From contig JNET01034934.1 of NCBI GenBank assembly GCA_000697455.1, forward strand, positions 1 through 42,679: a DNA stretch of 42,679 nucleotides, written 5' to 3'. Below, one piece after another: positions 23,455-34,350 of this stretch. Source of the stretch: Basidiobolus heterosporus B8920 (taxonomy: Eukaryota > Basidiobolomycota > Basidiobolomycetes > Basidiobolales > Basidiobolaceae). Both the position numbers and the translations under genes were made by a program. Every line of letters begins with the position of its first letter. Position 1 is the first letter of the stretch. The notes under the pieces were generated by a model, which ran no database searches, was not told where the DNA came from, and saw nothing but the letters and a program-made list of their open reading frames with translations.

Positions 23455-24162
23455 TTAGAGAGCACATGCACCATCCAAACATCCCGGTGCAGGTTGAGGG
23501 GTGATGGTAGAAGGCTGCCCAATACCGGGAATCGCCTTTTTGAAAGTTGCGAGGAATTCCTCGGAATCCTGTGCACCAGAAAGTCGATGCTTTTGATTTA
23601 TCGTGAAATGAGGAACGCCATTGATGTACTTGCGATGCTCTTGTATTTCACTTCTGACCTCATCATCACCCTCACCGGATAGTAGGTATTTCTGGAACTC
23701 ATCTTTGTCTAGCCCAATATCTCCTGCAATACTAATAAGTAATGTTGGGTCAGCTAGATCCTTGCCCTGTTCGAAATACGCTTTGAATATGGCTTCGACG
23801 GCGTAGTCTTGCTTTCCTCTAGCTTGGGCGAAATAAATCAATCGATGAGAGTCCAGGGTGTTGCCCAAGGTTCCATCCTGGGCAAAGTGGATTCCCTCAC
23901 CTTCTCCAACTTTTCTTAGTCTAGCCTCCATGGTTTCAAACGTATCTTTGCCAAATCTAGAATGGTAGTAACTTCTTTTATCCACTGACCCTTCTTGATG
24001 TGGGTTTAGTTGATAAGGATGCCAGCGAACTTGCACTTGTACTTCAGGATCACTCTCCCGGATTTGGGCAATTGCTGTATCTAGTCTCCGCTTACCAACA
24101 AAGCACCAGGGGCAGACGTTGTCTGATACAACATCGATTTCAAGAAGCTTGGATTGAGCCAT
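23455..24162 (-). CDS. FrnE-like DsbA-family thioredoxin-fold oxidoreductase
   Basis: Intronless, 235 residues from the ATG at 24160-24162 (M-A-Q-S-K-L-L-E-I); in-frame sequence upstream lacks an ATG. It begins with the first strand of the thioredoxin fold and the redox motif C-P-W-C at residues 17-20. The family segments W-H-P-Y-Q-L-N-P, T-L-G-N-T-L-D-S-H-R-L, E-A-I-F-K-A-Y-F-E-Q-G-K-D and I-N-G-V-P-H-F-T-I-N follow; the cis-Pro is in G-V-P-H-F. This is the FrnE/DSBA-like group, thought to be disulfide oxidoreductases or isomerases; the substrate is unknown. No signal peptide is visible, so it is probably cytosolic. The C-terminus has a second Cys pair, C228-x4-C233, in G-C-L-D-G-A-C-A-L, as reported for bacterial FrnE. 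It has its own promoter, with a TATA-like box about 70 bp upstream. Confidence 0.92.
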   Translation of the reverse strand: MAQSKLLEIDVVSDNVCPWCFVGKRRLDTAIAQIRESDPEVQVQVRWHPYQLNPHQEGSVDKRSYYHSRFGKDTFETMEARLRKVGEGEGIHFAQDGTLGNTLDSHRLIYFAQARGKQDYAVEAIFKAYFEQGKDLADPTLLISIAGDIGLDKDEFQKYLLSGEGDDEVRSEIQEHRKYINGVPHFTINQKHRLSGAQDSEEFLATFKKAIPGIGQPSTITPQPAPGCLDGACAL

Positions 24163-24577
24163 GACTTGCGTGGGTGAACTAGTCAAGTATTGCTGAATGA
24201 TAGTAGCTTAGGAGTATCACAGAGTTTACACGTATTTATATGAACTCCTTGATCCAAATTCTTCGATTTGATTTGTAAGCATTAGAGTTACCCAATTTAT
24301 GAGGGGAATTAACAAAGAGCTAGACTGCTAATTGGCTGGCTGCGTATGAGATGCTTAACTGAGCATTATCTTCGTCCTCCCATTAGCTTTGTGATGAATG
24401 TCAGATGTTGGGTGTTTTAACCCAGAATTTAATAGGGCTTGGATCTTTACTGATTAAATGCTACTATCACAAACACCAAAAATTGCGGAAGATTAGACAA
24501 GTTGTCGATCGGAAGTGCCTCTGTAATAAGCCCAACACCTTTTGCGTCCCAAACTGTAATCGATATAGCAATAGGCA
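24163..24577. other. Divergent promoter region FrnE-like / SLH1
   Basis: About 415 bp between divergent start codons. Apart from the TATA-like box near 24233 I see no other element. No gene is present. Confidence 0.5.
24233..24240 (-). promoter_or_regulatory. TATA-like box of the FrnE-like gene
   Basis: The minus strand reads TATAAATA here, about 72 bp upstream of the ATG at 24162. Distance and sequence fit a core promoter element. Confidence 0.5.
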
Positions 24578-27500
24578 ATGACTCTGATTTCTTCGACCTT
24601 GTTTTTTAGTACTTCGGAATTACTTGCTTCTCATTTTACACAAGAAGTCACCTCAGCTAGCAAAGGAAAGGGTAAAGGGAAAAGAAAAGAATCGGTTCCC
24701 GCTCCCGAGACAGACAAAACAAATCAGCAGACTTTTGCTTATGACTTCGAAAACACTTATTCAGAATGGAGAGAGAAATTCCAAGATTACCAACACTTGA
24801 TGGAGGAGTATAAAAGGTAGTCTATCGATTTCTTAATTTTTCTTGAGAATTCTGAAATTTAACATCTCTTTCCTTCAAAGTGAGCTAGGTATATTGTCGT
24901 CTGGCAGACCATTCCCTTTTACCAAGACTTAACCCTTAAATTACTCTACATGTATTAGACCAACATACTTCAACCGAATCAACAGATTCACAAGAATATG
25001 GCTATGATATCGAATTTTTCCCAACCTCTCAGTTTCCTTCCTTACAAAGTTTTGAAGAATCGGCTAATGAACTGATGATAATTCCAAAAGTACATAATAA
25101 CCTTACAAAACCACAAGACCAGCACTCGGACAAAGCTCCTAAGCTACCCACAATCTATGATAGAAGTTGGTTGCTGAGGTAACTCACTGATATCCAACAC
25201 TTACCTTTGTTACTGGACTAATTTCATTTGTTCTACTGGTAATCTTCAGTACCTGTCGTGAGCATCTATTACGGCAAAATGGGCATACGGAACCAGAGAC
25301 TACGGCTTTACTATGTGAAGATTTGGTCACCATACTAAACTCACAAGACAACGGTAATGTCATGAGCGGACTACAGAACTCATAAGTCAAAGTGATTAAT
25401 GAATACTTTGTTTCATTTATCGATTAGACGAGCTCATCCAGGCTTCGTTAGTGGACCTTCTTGGATTCGAGAGCTTCGACTTAATCACTACACTGATCAC
25501 TAATCGACAACAGATAACCTCAAATATCGGTGCCGTGGTGGTTCATCAGGCCAAGGTCTTTGCCACTTTCAGTAGACTCCTTGAATACCCTGATTAAATT
25601 ACATTCTGCTATATTACAGGCAGAACCTAATGAACCCCCTCCAGAATGGCGACCTAGCTATGGCACGCAATTCACTGTGCAATCTGAAGCTGAAAAGCTC
25701 GAACAGAAGCTACTAAGAAAAGAAAGGAGGAAAGGAGGTGGAACTGGAGCAAAAGACGGTGAGTCGAATATTTAAGATTGATATCTTTCATAATGAAAAG
25801 AGTCCTAATAGCTTTTCAAAGACTATCAAGATTTTGACGCTCAGGAATTACGCAGATTACGTGAGGAGTCTTTAAGTACAGCAGCTTCTACCGATCCATT
25901 CGCCAATCTGAGAAAGGTAGGCCCTCATTTCCTTTTGCTTATGCATTAGTCGAGTAACCGTGATGTTATTCTTATAGTCCACAAATGCCACAGAAAAATA
26001 CCCTTATGTGTACCAATCTGGCCAGAGTGGAAATACGTTATCGCTATTTGGTACTAGATTTGCTCTTCCTCAAGGCACTATTCGGGAAGACTTCATGGTT
26101 TGTTCGGTTTCGTTGTAAACAGTCATTTGCGTACATTAACCTAAGCTTCTGTTCGTATTTAGAACTACGAAGAAATCACAATTCCAATCGCTAAAGTAGC
26201 GCCACCACGCGTAGGAGAAAAACCAGTATCCATAGCTTCCATGGATATATTATGCCGAAACTCATTCAAGGTATTTTGTCGCAACTGGTCTGAAGCATTT
26301 TTTCGGTCTCATTAAGTATTTTGTCGTAGGGATATACATCTCTAAATCGAGTACAATCCATAGTCTACCCAATCGCTTATAAGACTAATGAAAACATGCT
26401 TATTTGCGCTCCTACTGGTGCTGTAAGTTGACACATTATTATATGTTTTGGCTTGATTATGAATTCGCTTAACTTAATCCACAATATCAAGGGTAAAACC
26501 GAGGTTGCCATGATGGCTATTTTGCGTACTTTGTCGCTCTATTGCACACCTACGCCAAGCCAGGCTCTGGACGGAGAAAAGTTGAGCATAGCAAAAAGAG
26601 ATTTTAAGATTGTCTACGTAGCACCTATGAAAGCTCTCGCTGCTGAAATTGTCCGTAAAATTGGTGATCGTATTAAATGGCTCGACATACAAGTGAGAGA
26701 ACTGACAGGTGACATGCAGCTCACAAAAACGGAAATTCTAAATACTCAGATCATCGTGACCACACCAGAAAAGTGGGATGTTGTTACTAGAAAGAGTACA
26801 GGAGATGTTGAGTTGGCACAGAAAGTCCGTTTACTTATTATCGATGAAGTTCATTTGCTGCATGATGACAGAGGTTCTGTGATTGAAAGTATAGTTGCTA
26901 GAACACTCCGACAAGTGGAGTCTAGCCAGAGTATGATTCGTATTGTTGGTCTCTCTGCCACTCTTCCAAACTACATAGATGTAGCATCATTTTTACGAGT
27001 GGACCCCTATCAAGGTTTATTCTTCTTCGATAGCGGTTTCCGTCCAGTTCCCTTAGAACAGCACTTCCTGGGTGTTAAAGGCAAAACCGGCAGTTTAACA
27101 GCCAAAACAAACCTTGACAAAGCTTGCTTTGACAAATGCCATGAACTCATCCGAGATAATCATCAAATTATGGTGTTTGTTCATGCGCGTAAAGAGACTG
27201 TCAAGACAGCTCAAATGCTTAGCGAAATGGCTCTTACTGAAGGTATTACGGAATTTTTCGACTGCTCTGATCACCCTCGTTACGAACTCGCCAAGCGGGA
27301 AGTGGCGAAATCACGTAACAAGGAGCTTAAGGAGCTGTTCAACAAAGGATTTGCGATGCATCATGCTGGAATGCTCAGATCTGACAGAAATCTAGTTGAG
27401 CGTTTGTTCGCTGACGGCCTGGTCAAAGTCCTGTGTTGTACTGCTACTTTAGCTTGGGGTGTCAATTTACCAGCATACGCTGTTATCATCAAGGGGACAC

Positions 27501-30500
27501 AGGTGTACGATGCGCAAAAGGGTAGCTTTGTAGATCTCTCGATTCTCGATGTTCTTCAGATTTTTGGTAGAGCTGGTAGACCTCAATATGAGACTCATGG
27601 CGTGGGCTATATTATTACCAACAATGACAAGTTGTCACACTACGTCTCAGCAATGACACAGCAACATCCGATCGAGTCCATGTTCATCGAAAACATCATT
27701 GACAACTTGAATGCTGAGATTTGTTTAGGCACAGTTACGAATATCGACGAGGCGGTAACCTGGCTGAGTTACACTTACCTGTATGTAAGAATGAAGAAAA
27801 ATCCACTGGTCTACGGCATGAGCCACTCTGAGCCGGTTGAAGACCCCTTGTTAGGATCGCGTAGACGAGATATCATCATATCTGCTTCCCAAAAGCTCCA
27901 CCAACTTCAGATGATCATTTTTGATGCCAAGACTGGTTTTCTGACTGCTAAGGATCTCGGCAGAATTGCTTCGTCATTTTATCTCAAGCATACAAGTGTG
28001 GAAATTTTCAACAATCTCATGAAGCCTAGAATGACTGAGGCTGATGTTTTGGCAATGATCAGTTTGAGTACAGAGTTCGATAATATAAAGGTTCGTGAAG
28101 AGGAATCCAAGGAGCTGACTGAGCTAGTGGAGTACAACACCGCGTGTGCCGTCAAAGGTGGTATCGATAACACCTACGGTAAAGTCAACATCCTTCTTCA
28201 AGCCGGTATTTCGCGAGCACAGATCGAAGATTTTGCATTAGTTTCGGACAGCGCTTATGTAATGCAAAATGGTGCTCGTATCACTCGGGCTTTGTTTGAG
28301 ATTGCACTTAATCGTAATTGGGGACCAGTTACTGCAGTGCTTCTATCCATCAACAAATCCATTGATAAGAGAATGTGGTCCTTTGAGCATCCCCTAGTGC
28401 AGCTTGGGCTGAATCGAGAACTAGTCCATAAATTAGAGTCGCATCCACATCGGATAAGCATTGAAGATATGCGTGAAATGACCCCCAACGAGCTTGGTGA
28501 ACTGGTACGTCATACGCGTATGGGATCCACCATCGCTCATTTTGTAAAGCAATTTCCAGTACTTGAGCTGGAAGCATCTATTGCGCCCATTACCAGAAAC
28601 GTCCTTAGAGTGCAACTCACTATCACCGCCGATTTCGTGTGGAATGATCAAGCGCATGGGTCAGTTGAGCCGTGGTGGATTTGGGTAGAAGATGCCGACA
28701 ATACCGAGATCTATCATTCTGAATACTTCTTACTTAGCAAGAAGACCATGAAAGAAGCTCACGTATTAGGATTTACCATCCCTGTATCCGAGCCACTTCC
28801 GACCCAGATTTTCATCAGAGCGGTGTCAGATAAATGGATAGGTGCGGAGACCTTGATACCTGTCTCGTTTAAGCACCTGATTCTACCAGAATTACAACCA
28901 CAACACACAGACTTGTTGGATCTTCAGCCGTTACCGATCACTGCTTTGCACGATGAAGTATTGGAGGAGATTTGTGCAAAGCGTTTCTACCATTTCAATC
29001 CGGTTCAAACGCAAATCTTCCATACTCTGTACTCCACTGAACATAACGCACTTATTGGCGCGCCAACGGGATCTGGTAAAACCGTGGCTGCCGAGCTTTC
29101 AATGTGGGGAGCCTTTAAAGCGCATCCAGGGTCCAAGGTAGTCTACATCGCGCCGCTTAAGGCTTTGGTAAGAGAGAGAGTGCAAGACTGGAAGGCTCGC
29201 CTAACAGGCCCTATGAACAAAAAACTGGTGGAACTTACGGGGGATGTAACGCCTGATCTAAAGACGATTCAGTCTGCAGACATCATCATTACTACACCAG
29301 AAAAGTGGGATGGAATCAGTCGTGGCTGGCAAAACAGAAGCTACGTTAAAGCAGTCTCGCTAGTTATCATTGATGAGATTCATTTGCTAGGAGGTGATCG
29401 TGGACCGATCCTGGAGGTGATTGTGTCCCGAATGAATTATATCGGGTCGCAAATTGATAGAAAAGTTCGTATCGTCGGTCTGTCAACAGCGTTGGCTAAT
29501 GCAAGTGACCTTGGTGACTGGCTGGGCATTAAGGACATAGGGCTGTTCAACTTCCGACATTCGGTCAGACCAGTTCCCCTTGAAATCTATATCGATGGAT
29601 TCCCTGGCAAGCATTATTGCCCTAGAATGGCATCGATGAACAAACCCACCTATGCCGCAATCAAAACCCACTCACCGAACCAACCAGTAATTGTGTTCGT
29701 GTCATCGCGTCGACAAACCCGATTAACCGCCCAAGATCTTATGGCGTTCTGTGCTATGGAAGATGATCCTAGACGTTTCCTGCACATCCCAGAAGAGGAG
29801 CTCAACATGCTACTATTGCAAGTACAGAACCCCAATCTTAAGTTGTGCCTTGGATTTGGTATCGGGTTGCATCATGCTGGTTTAACCGAAGTGGACCGTA
29901 AAATTGTAGAAGAACTTTTTGTCAATCAAAAGATCCAAATTCTCGTCGCGACTAGCACTCTTGCTTGGGGAGTGAACTTCCCAGCACATCTGGTAGTCGT
30001 TAAAGGAACAGAATTCTTTGATGCCAAGAAGAAAGGTTACGTAGATTTCCCAATCACAGATGTACTGCAGATGATGGGTAGAGCAGGTAAGATTATTATT
30101 CAAGAAAATGCGAGAGAACTTGAATTCTGTAACCAAATCACAAACCAACATTTATTCCCTTGTAACTATAGGTAGACCACAATTCGATAACACTGGTATA
30201 GCACGAATCTTTGTTGCCGATTCCAAGAAAAACTTTTACAAGAAATTCCTTCACGAGCCATTCCCCGTTGAGTCTAGTCTCCACTTACATCTTGAGGATC
30301 ATTTCAGTGCAGAGGTTGTAGCAGGGACTATACGCACCAAGCAGGATGCTATGGACTATCTCACCTGGACTTATTTCTACCGTCGCTTGAAAATGAACCC
30401 TACTTACTATGGGCTGGAGGATGTCACGGAAAAGGGAGTGAACCTGTTCTTGTCGGAGCTGATCGAAAAGTCCTTGGGAGAGCTGGTCAAATCATCCTGC

Positions 30501-31559
30501 GCAGAGTTCCTGGATGATGTCGAAGTGGCTCCTACCGATGCGGGTAAAATCGCCTCACACTATTATCTCAGCCACGTCACAATTCGACAATTCCTCTCAA
30601 CTTTAAAGGCCAAGTCAGATTTCGTGGGAATTATGAGGATCCTTTGTGATGCCTACGAATATGAGGAATTCCCGGTTCGACATGAAGAGGACTTGATTAA
30701 CAAAGAGTTGGAAAAGGAACTACCACATCAAGTGAACCTTCCCTATGATAGTCCCCACGCAAAAGCGTTCCTATTGCTACAGGCACATTTCTCAAGACTG
30801 AGATTACCAGTCTCTGATTATATGACCGATACAATCTCAGTCCTGGATCAATCGATTCGTATATTGCAGGCAATGGTGGACATCGCGGCCACCCAAGGAT
30901 TCTTGAGTACGTGCCTCGAAGTGATGACTATTATGCAATCAATCAAGCAGGGCCGCTGGCCAACTGACCATTCACTCCTGATGCTACCTCACCTGGACCT
31001 GGAGCAAATTCACCAGATAGTATTCAAGAATAGAAGCATCAAATGTACTGGCGAGATCCTGGCCATGGCCGACGAGGAGCTAGAGAAGACATTGAGATCC
31101 ATTCGTAGCTTGAACAGGGAACAGACGAACAATATATTGAAGGCAGTGGGTAGTTTGCCTTTGATGGAAATCAAATATTCGATCCGTAATGTGCAGAGTA
31201 GATCGTTATCCCCAGATACAGAATATCAACTTGATGTATCAGTTCACCGTAAATGCCCGTCCAGGAAGTATCAGCCTGGGAAAGAGTATGATGGTAGAGC
31301 ATACTGTGCTAAGTTTGCTAAGCCACAGTACGAAGGCTGGTGGCTAGTGCTAGGGGACGCTGATGCTGATGATCTCGTGGCTATTCGAAGAATCAGTATG
31401 CAATCTGGCCCTGGTCAGAAGTTCAGTCCCAACAGCACAGCAAAATTGAGCTTCATCACTCCCGAAGTCCCTGGTACATACAGGTTCACTTTGTTCCTGA
31501 TCTCTGATGCATACATGGGCTTGGATCAACAGTACGATCTAACCTTCAATGTAGCTTGA
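24578..31559 (+). CDS. SLH1: Slh1/ASCC3-type Ski2-like double-cassette RNA helicase
   Basis: Helicase of the ribosome-quality-control trigger (RQT) complex; it pulls collided ribosomes apart on the mRNA. About 2,080 residues. The start is the ATG at 24578. A poorly conserved N-terminal region is split by about eight short introns (24815-26420), followed by one 3.6-kb exon (about 26492-30085) and a last exon (30172-31559). Cassette 1 has N-R-V-Q-S-I-V, A-P-T-G-A-G-K-T (split by an intron), D-E-V-H-L-L and S-A-T-L-P-N. Cassette 2 has [15 protein letters not shown] and Q-M-M-G-R-A-G-R-P. Each is followed by a Sec63 unit; the protein ends [13 protein letters not shown]. Both cassettes keep their motifs. 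Residues such as W-N-D-Q-x-H-G and [11 protein letters not shown] match ASCC3/Slh1 better than the splicing homologue Brr2. The last intron (30086-30171) must be removed; without splicing the frame ends at 30175. Confidence 0.96.
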
Positions 31560-31752
31560 TCATTCATATTCCACGATGTTGATTGTTGACAATAAAATCG
31601 TAGTAATAGAAGAGCCGTATGAGAAAGATGTATGGGAAATCAATGATTTATGTATGTACTGGTTTGACTAGGTATGCTTGTGTATGTAGAAAAATTAAGA
31701 AAAGTGTGGAATGTCATTATTATTGTATTAAGCATTAATTATTAGAAGGGGT
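31560..31752. other. Convergent 3' region SLH1 / beta-tubulin
   Basis: Only about 190 bp separates the two stop codons. AATAAA near 31591 can serve the plus-strand gene. AT-rich sequence near 31720-31745 can serve the minus-strand gene. Confidence 0.5.
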
Positions 31753-33090
31753 TTAGTATTCTTCTTCAGCATACTCCTCTCCGTATTCAGCATCTTCCTC
31801 AGCGGTGGCATCTTGGTACTGCTGGTATTCCGATACAAGATCGTTCATGTTGGACTCGGCTTCGGTGAACTCCATCTCATCCATACCTTCTCCGGTATAC
31901 CAATGTAAGAAAGCTTTACGACGGAACATGGCGGTGAACTGTTCGTTGACTCTCTTGAACAATTCCTGGATGGCTGTTGAGTTTCCAAGGAATGTGACAG
32001 CCATTTTGAGATCCTTTGGAGGAATATCACAAAGAGAAACTTTGATATTGCTAGGGATCCACTCGACGAAGTAGCTGGAGTTCTTATGTTGTGCATTGAT
32101 CATTTGGTCATCAACTTCTCTCATGGACATACGTCCACGGAACATCGCAGCGCAAGTAAGATAGCGGCCATGACGAGGGTCAGAGGCAGCCATCATGTTC
32201 TTGGCATCGAACATTTGCTGGGAGAGTTCGGCAACTGACAATGCACGGAAATCTTGGGATCCGCGGGAGGTCAAAGGAGCAAAACCGACCATGAAAAAGT
32301 GAAGACGAGGGAAAGGAACCATGTTCACTGCAGTCTTTCTCAAGTCAGAATTTAGTTGCCCAGGGAAACGAAGGGAAGTGGTAGTGCCACTCATTACATT
32401 GGATACAAGATGGTTCAGATCACCGTAGGTAGGGTTACTCAGCTTCAAAGTACGGAAACAGATATCATACAAAGCTTCATTATCAATACAGAAGGTCATG
32501 TCAGAGTTCTCCACCAATTGATGAACGGAGAGTGTGGCATTGTATGGCTCCACAACAGTATCCGACACCTTGGGTGATGGAACGACCGAGAAGGTACACA
32601 TCATACGGTCAGGGAATTCTTCCCGAATTTTTGAGATAAGAAGGGTGCCCAGACCTGAGCCAGTACCGCCGCCAAGTGAGTGAGTCACCTGGAAGCCTTG
32701 GAGACAGTCGCAGTTCTCTGCTTCCTTGCGAACAACATCAAGTACAGAGTCAACCAGTTCAGCTCCTTCGGTGTAATGGCCCTTGGCCCAGTTATTACCA
32801 GCACCACTTTGGCCATAAACCATATTATCAGGGCGGAAAAGCTCACCAAGAGAAGATGCACGAATATTGTCCATAGTTCCGGGCTCCAAATCAACCAACA
32901 CAGCACGGGGAACGTACTTTCTGGAAGCAGCCTCATTGTAGTAAACATTGACCCTTTCCAACTGGATGTCAGAGTCGCCGTGGTAAGCACCGGTACCATC
33001 AATACCATGTTCGGCAGAAATGGTCTCCCAGAATTTGTGGCCAATTTGATTACCGCATTGACCAGCTTGAACCTGGATAATCTCTCTCAT
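31753..33090 (-). CDS. TUB2: Beta-tubulin
   Basis: Microtubule subunit, 445 residues, full length and intronless. The start is M-R-E-I at 33088-33090, the autoregulation tetrapeptide; the in-frame sequence upstream is the 5' leader. Conserved elements: G-G-G-T-G-S-G (residues 140-146) for GTP binding, N-x-D near residue 202, C-F-R-T-L-K-L, and an acidic tail ending E-E-Y-A-E-E-E-Y. Residue 167 is Phe and 200 is Phe, as in most fungi, but residue 198 is Met (codon 32497-32499, in N-S-D-M-T-F) where fungal and animal beta-tubulins normally have Glu. Glu198 contacts benzimidazoles, and substitutions there give resistance. The rest of the protein looks normal and under constraint. A TATA-like box lies about 60 bp upstream. 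Many fungal beta-tubulin genes have several introns, and this copy has none. Confidence 0.97.
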   Translation of the reverse strand: MREIIQVQAGQCGNQIGHKFWETISAEHGIDGTGAYHGDSDIQLERVNVYYNEAASRKYVPRAVLVDLEPGTMDNIRASSLGELFRPDNMVYGQSGAGNNWAKGHYTEGAELVDSVLDVVRKEAENCDCLQGFQVTHSLGGGTGSGLGTLLISKIREEFPDRMMCTFSVVPSPKVSDTVVEPYNATLSVHQLVENSDMTFCIDNEALYDICFRTLKLSNPTYGDLNHLVSNVMSGTTTSLRFPGQLNSDLRKTAVNMVPFPRLHFFMVGFAPLTSRGSQDFRALSVAELSQQMFDAKNMMAASDPRHGRYLTCAAMFRGRMSMREVDDQMINAQHKNSSYFVEWIPSNIKVSLCDIPPKDLKMAVTFLGNSTAIQELFKRVNEQFTAMFRRKAFLHWYTGEGMDEMEFTEAESNMNDLVSEYQQYQDATAEEDAEYGEEYAEEEY

Positions 33091-34350
33091 GGTGTGTGTG
33101 AAGAAGTAACAAAAGAAAAGGGTATAACTCGCTGAAGTCCCGAGGAGCAACCTTTATATTCGGTGCATCGAGAATTGCTATGGTTTTGCGCCCCGAATCT
33201 GATTGGATGGTATGAAAATGCAATCAATCATTATGCTACTCTAAGTACCAATAACTATTGATAGAGACAGATTGGGAATAGAATGAAGGATTTAGGTTGA
33301 AGAATGGCGGATAGCGGATGGAGAAGGTTGGTGATGTGAAGTTGAATAAATTCAGGCCAAGTATATTAACCTGTTCGGTAAATTGAGAGTCACTCAAGCT
33401 CAAGTATTATTTATTTGAAATTGATGGATTTATATAAGAATGAAATTATATCAAGCATTCAATCAGTTTGCTATTATATCCCCTTTTCTTGCTTGCCTGA
33501 ATGAGTACCGACGCTAGTAGCTTCCTCTTCGAGTAGGTGTAGAACCTTCTGTTTATTCGCATTAGTTGTCGAATAACCAAGAAATATATACATTCCAGGT
33601 AAGCTGTGGGGCGAAGTTTGCTTCAGTACTTGGATTTCCCAAGTGATTCGTCACTGGCAAATTTGTTCCTTTACAACTGTAACACGTATAGAGCAGATGA
33701 GAGACATCTAGTAAACATTCAACAAGGGATTAATGTCAACTCATTCGAAGTTATTTTCCACAGGAATAAGAACTTTGTTTGAGAGTTTGAGCCTCAATTA
33801 CGAAGCAAAAGAACGGCAATAGCGTCCCTTTTGTTTGAAACAGTACTCTCTCCGTGAGCGGCCAGACTGATAGAAAGATTTCTCAAGACGATGAACAAAA
33901 TATAGAAAGCTAAACGTCGAAGGTACAGTAAAAAATAATACTCCTTTTGTATGTAGCAAGATAGACGTGGGCATGAAAACTGAAAAGCCTTTAATAAACT
34001 AACCAACAGTTCAATCATGGTAACGAACAATAGATGTTGGAAATTTTGTAATATATATTTACAAGTTTTAGCCCTTTGTGCTCATCCAACTTGAATAAAG
34101 TTCCGCAGGATGGCTTATATAGTGCGCGCTACATGAATCTAGACAACCAAAGAGGTGGAAATTAAAATATTACAATAGGAGAAAATCGCGCCTAAGGAAT
34201 GTGTATTAGGATGTGAGTATAGAGAAGGCTACAAAGCTTCAAATGTATAGTTTGTTATGATTTATGGTGTTTGGGTTAATAGGTCAGTTTATGTCACAGG
34301 CCAGCAAACTATGCTTGTATGATTACATATTATCCTGTTAGATGGCTTGT
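33091..34350. other. Tubulin promoter and long gene-free region
   Basis: About 1,260 bp. The first ~300 bp should be the beta-tubulin promoter (TATA-like and CCAAT elements). From about 33400 to 34350 I recognise no gene. A 70-residue hydrophobic minus-strand frame at 33794-34017 lacks recognisable similarity and is probably chance. Confidence 0.5.
33151..33157 (-). promoter_or_regulatory. TATA-like box of the beta-tubulin gene
   Basis: The minus strand reads ATATAAA followed by GG, about 62 bp upstream of the tubulin ATG. CCAAT sequences on both strands near 33204-33256 lie further upstream. Confidence 0.5.

Noticed and set aside
33794-34030. Small hydrophobic minus-strand frame
   Set aside because: AT-rich sequence yields such frames by chance; no promoter, conserved motif or exon context supports it.
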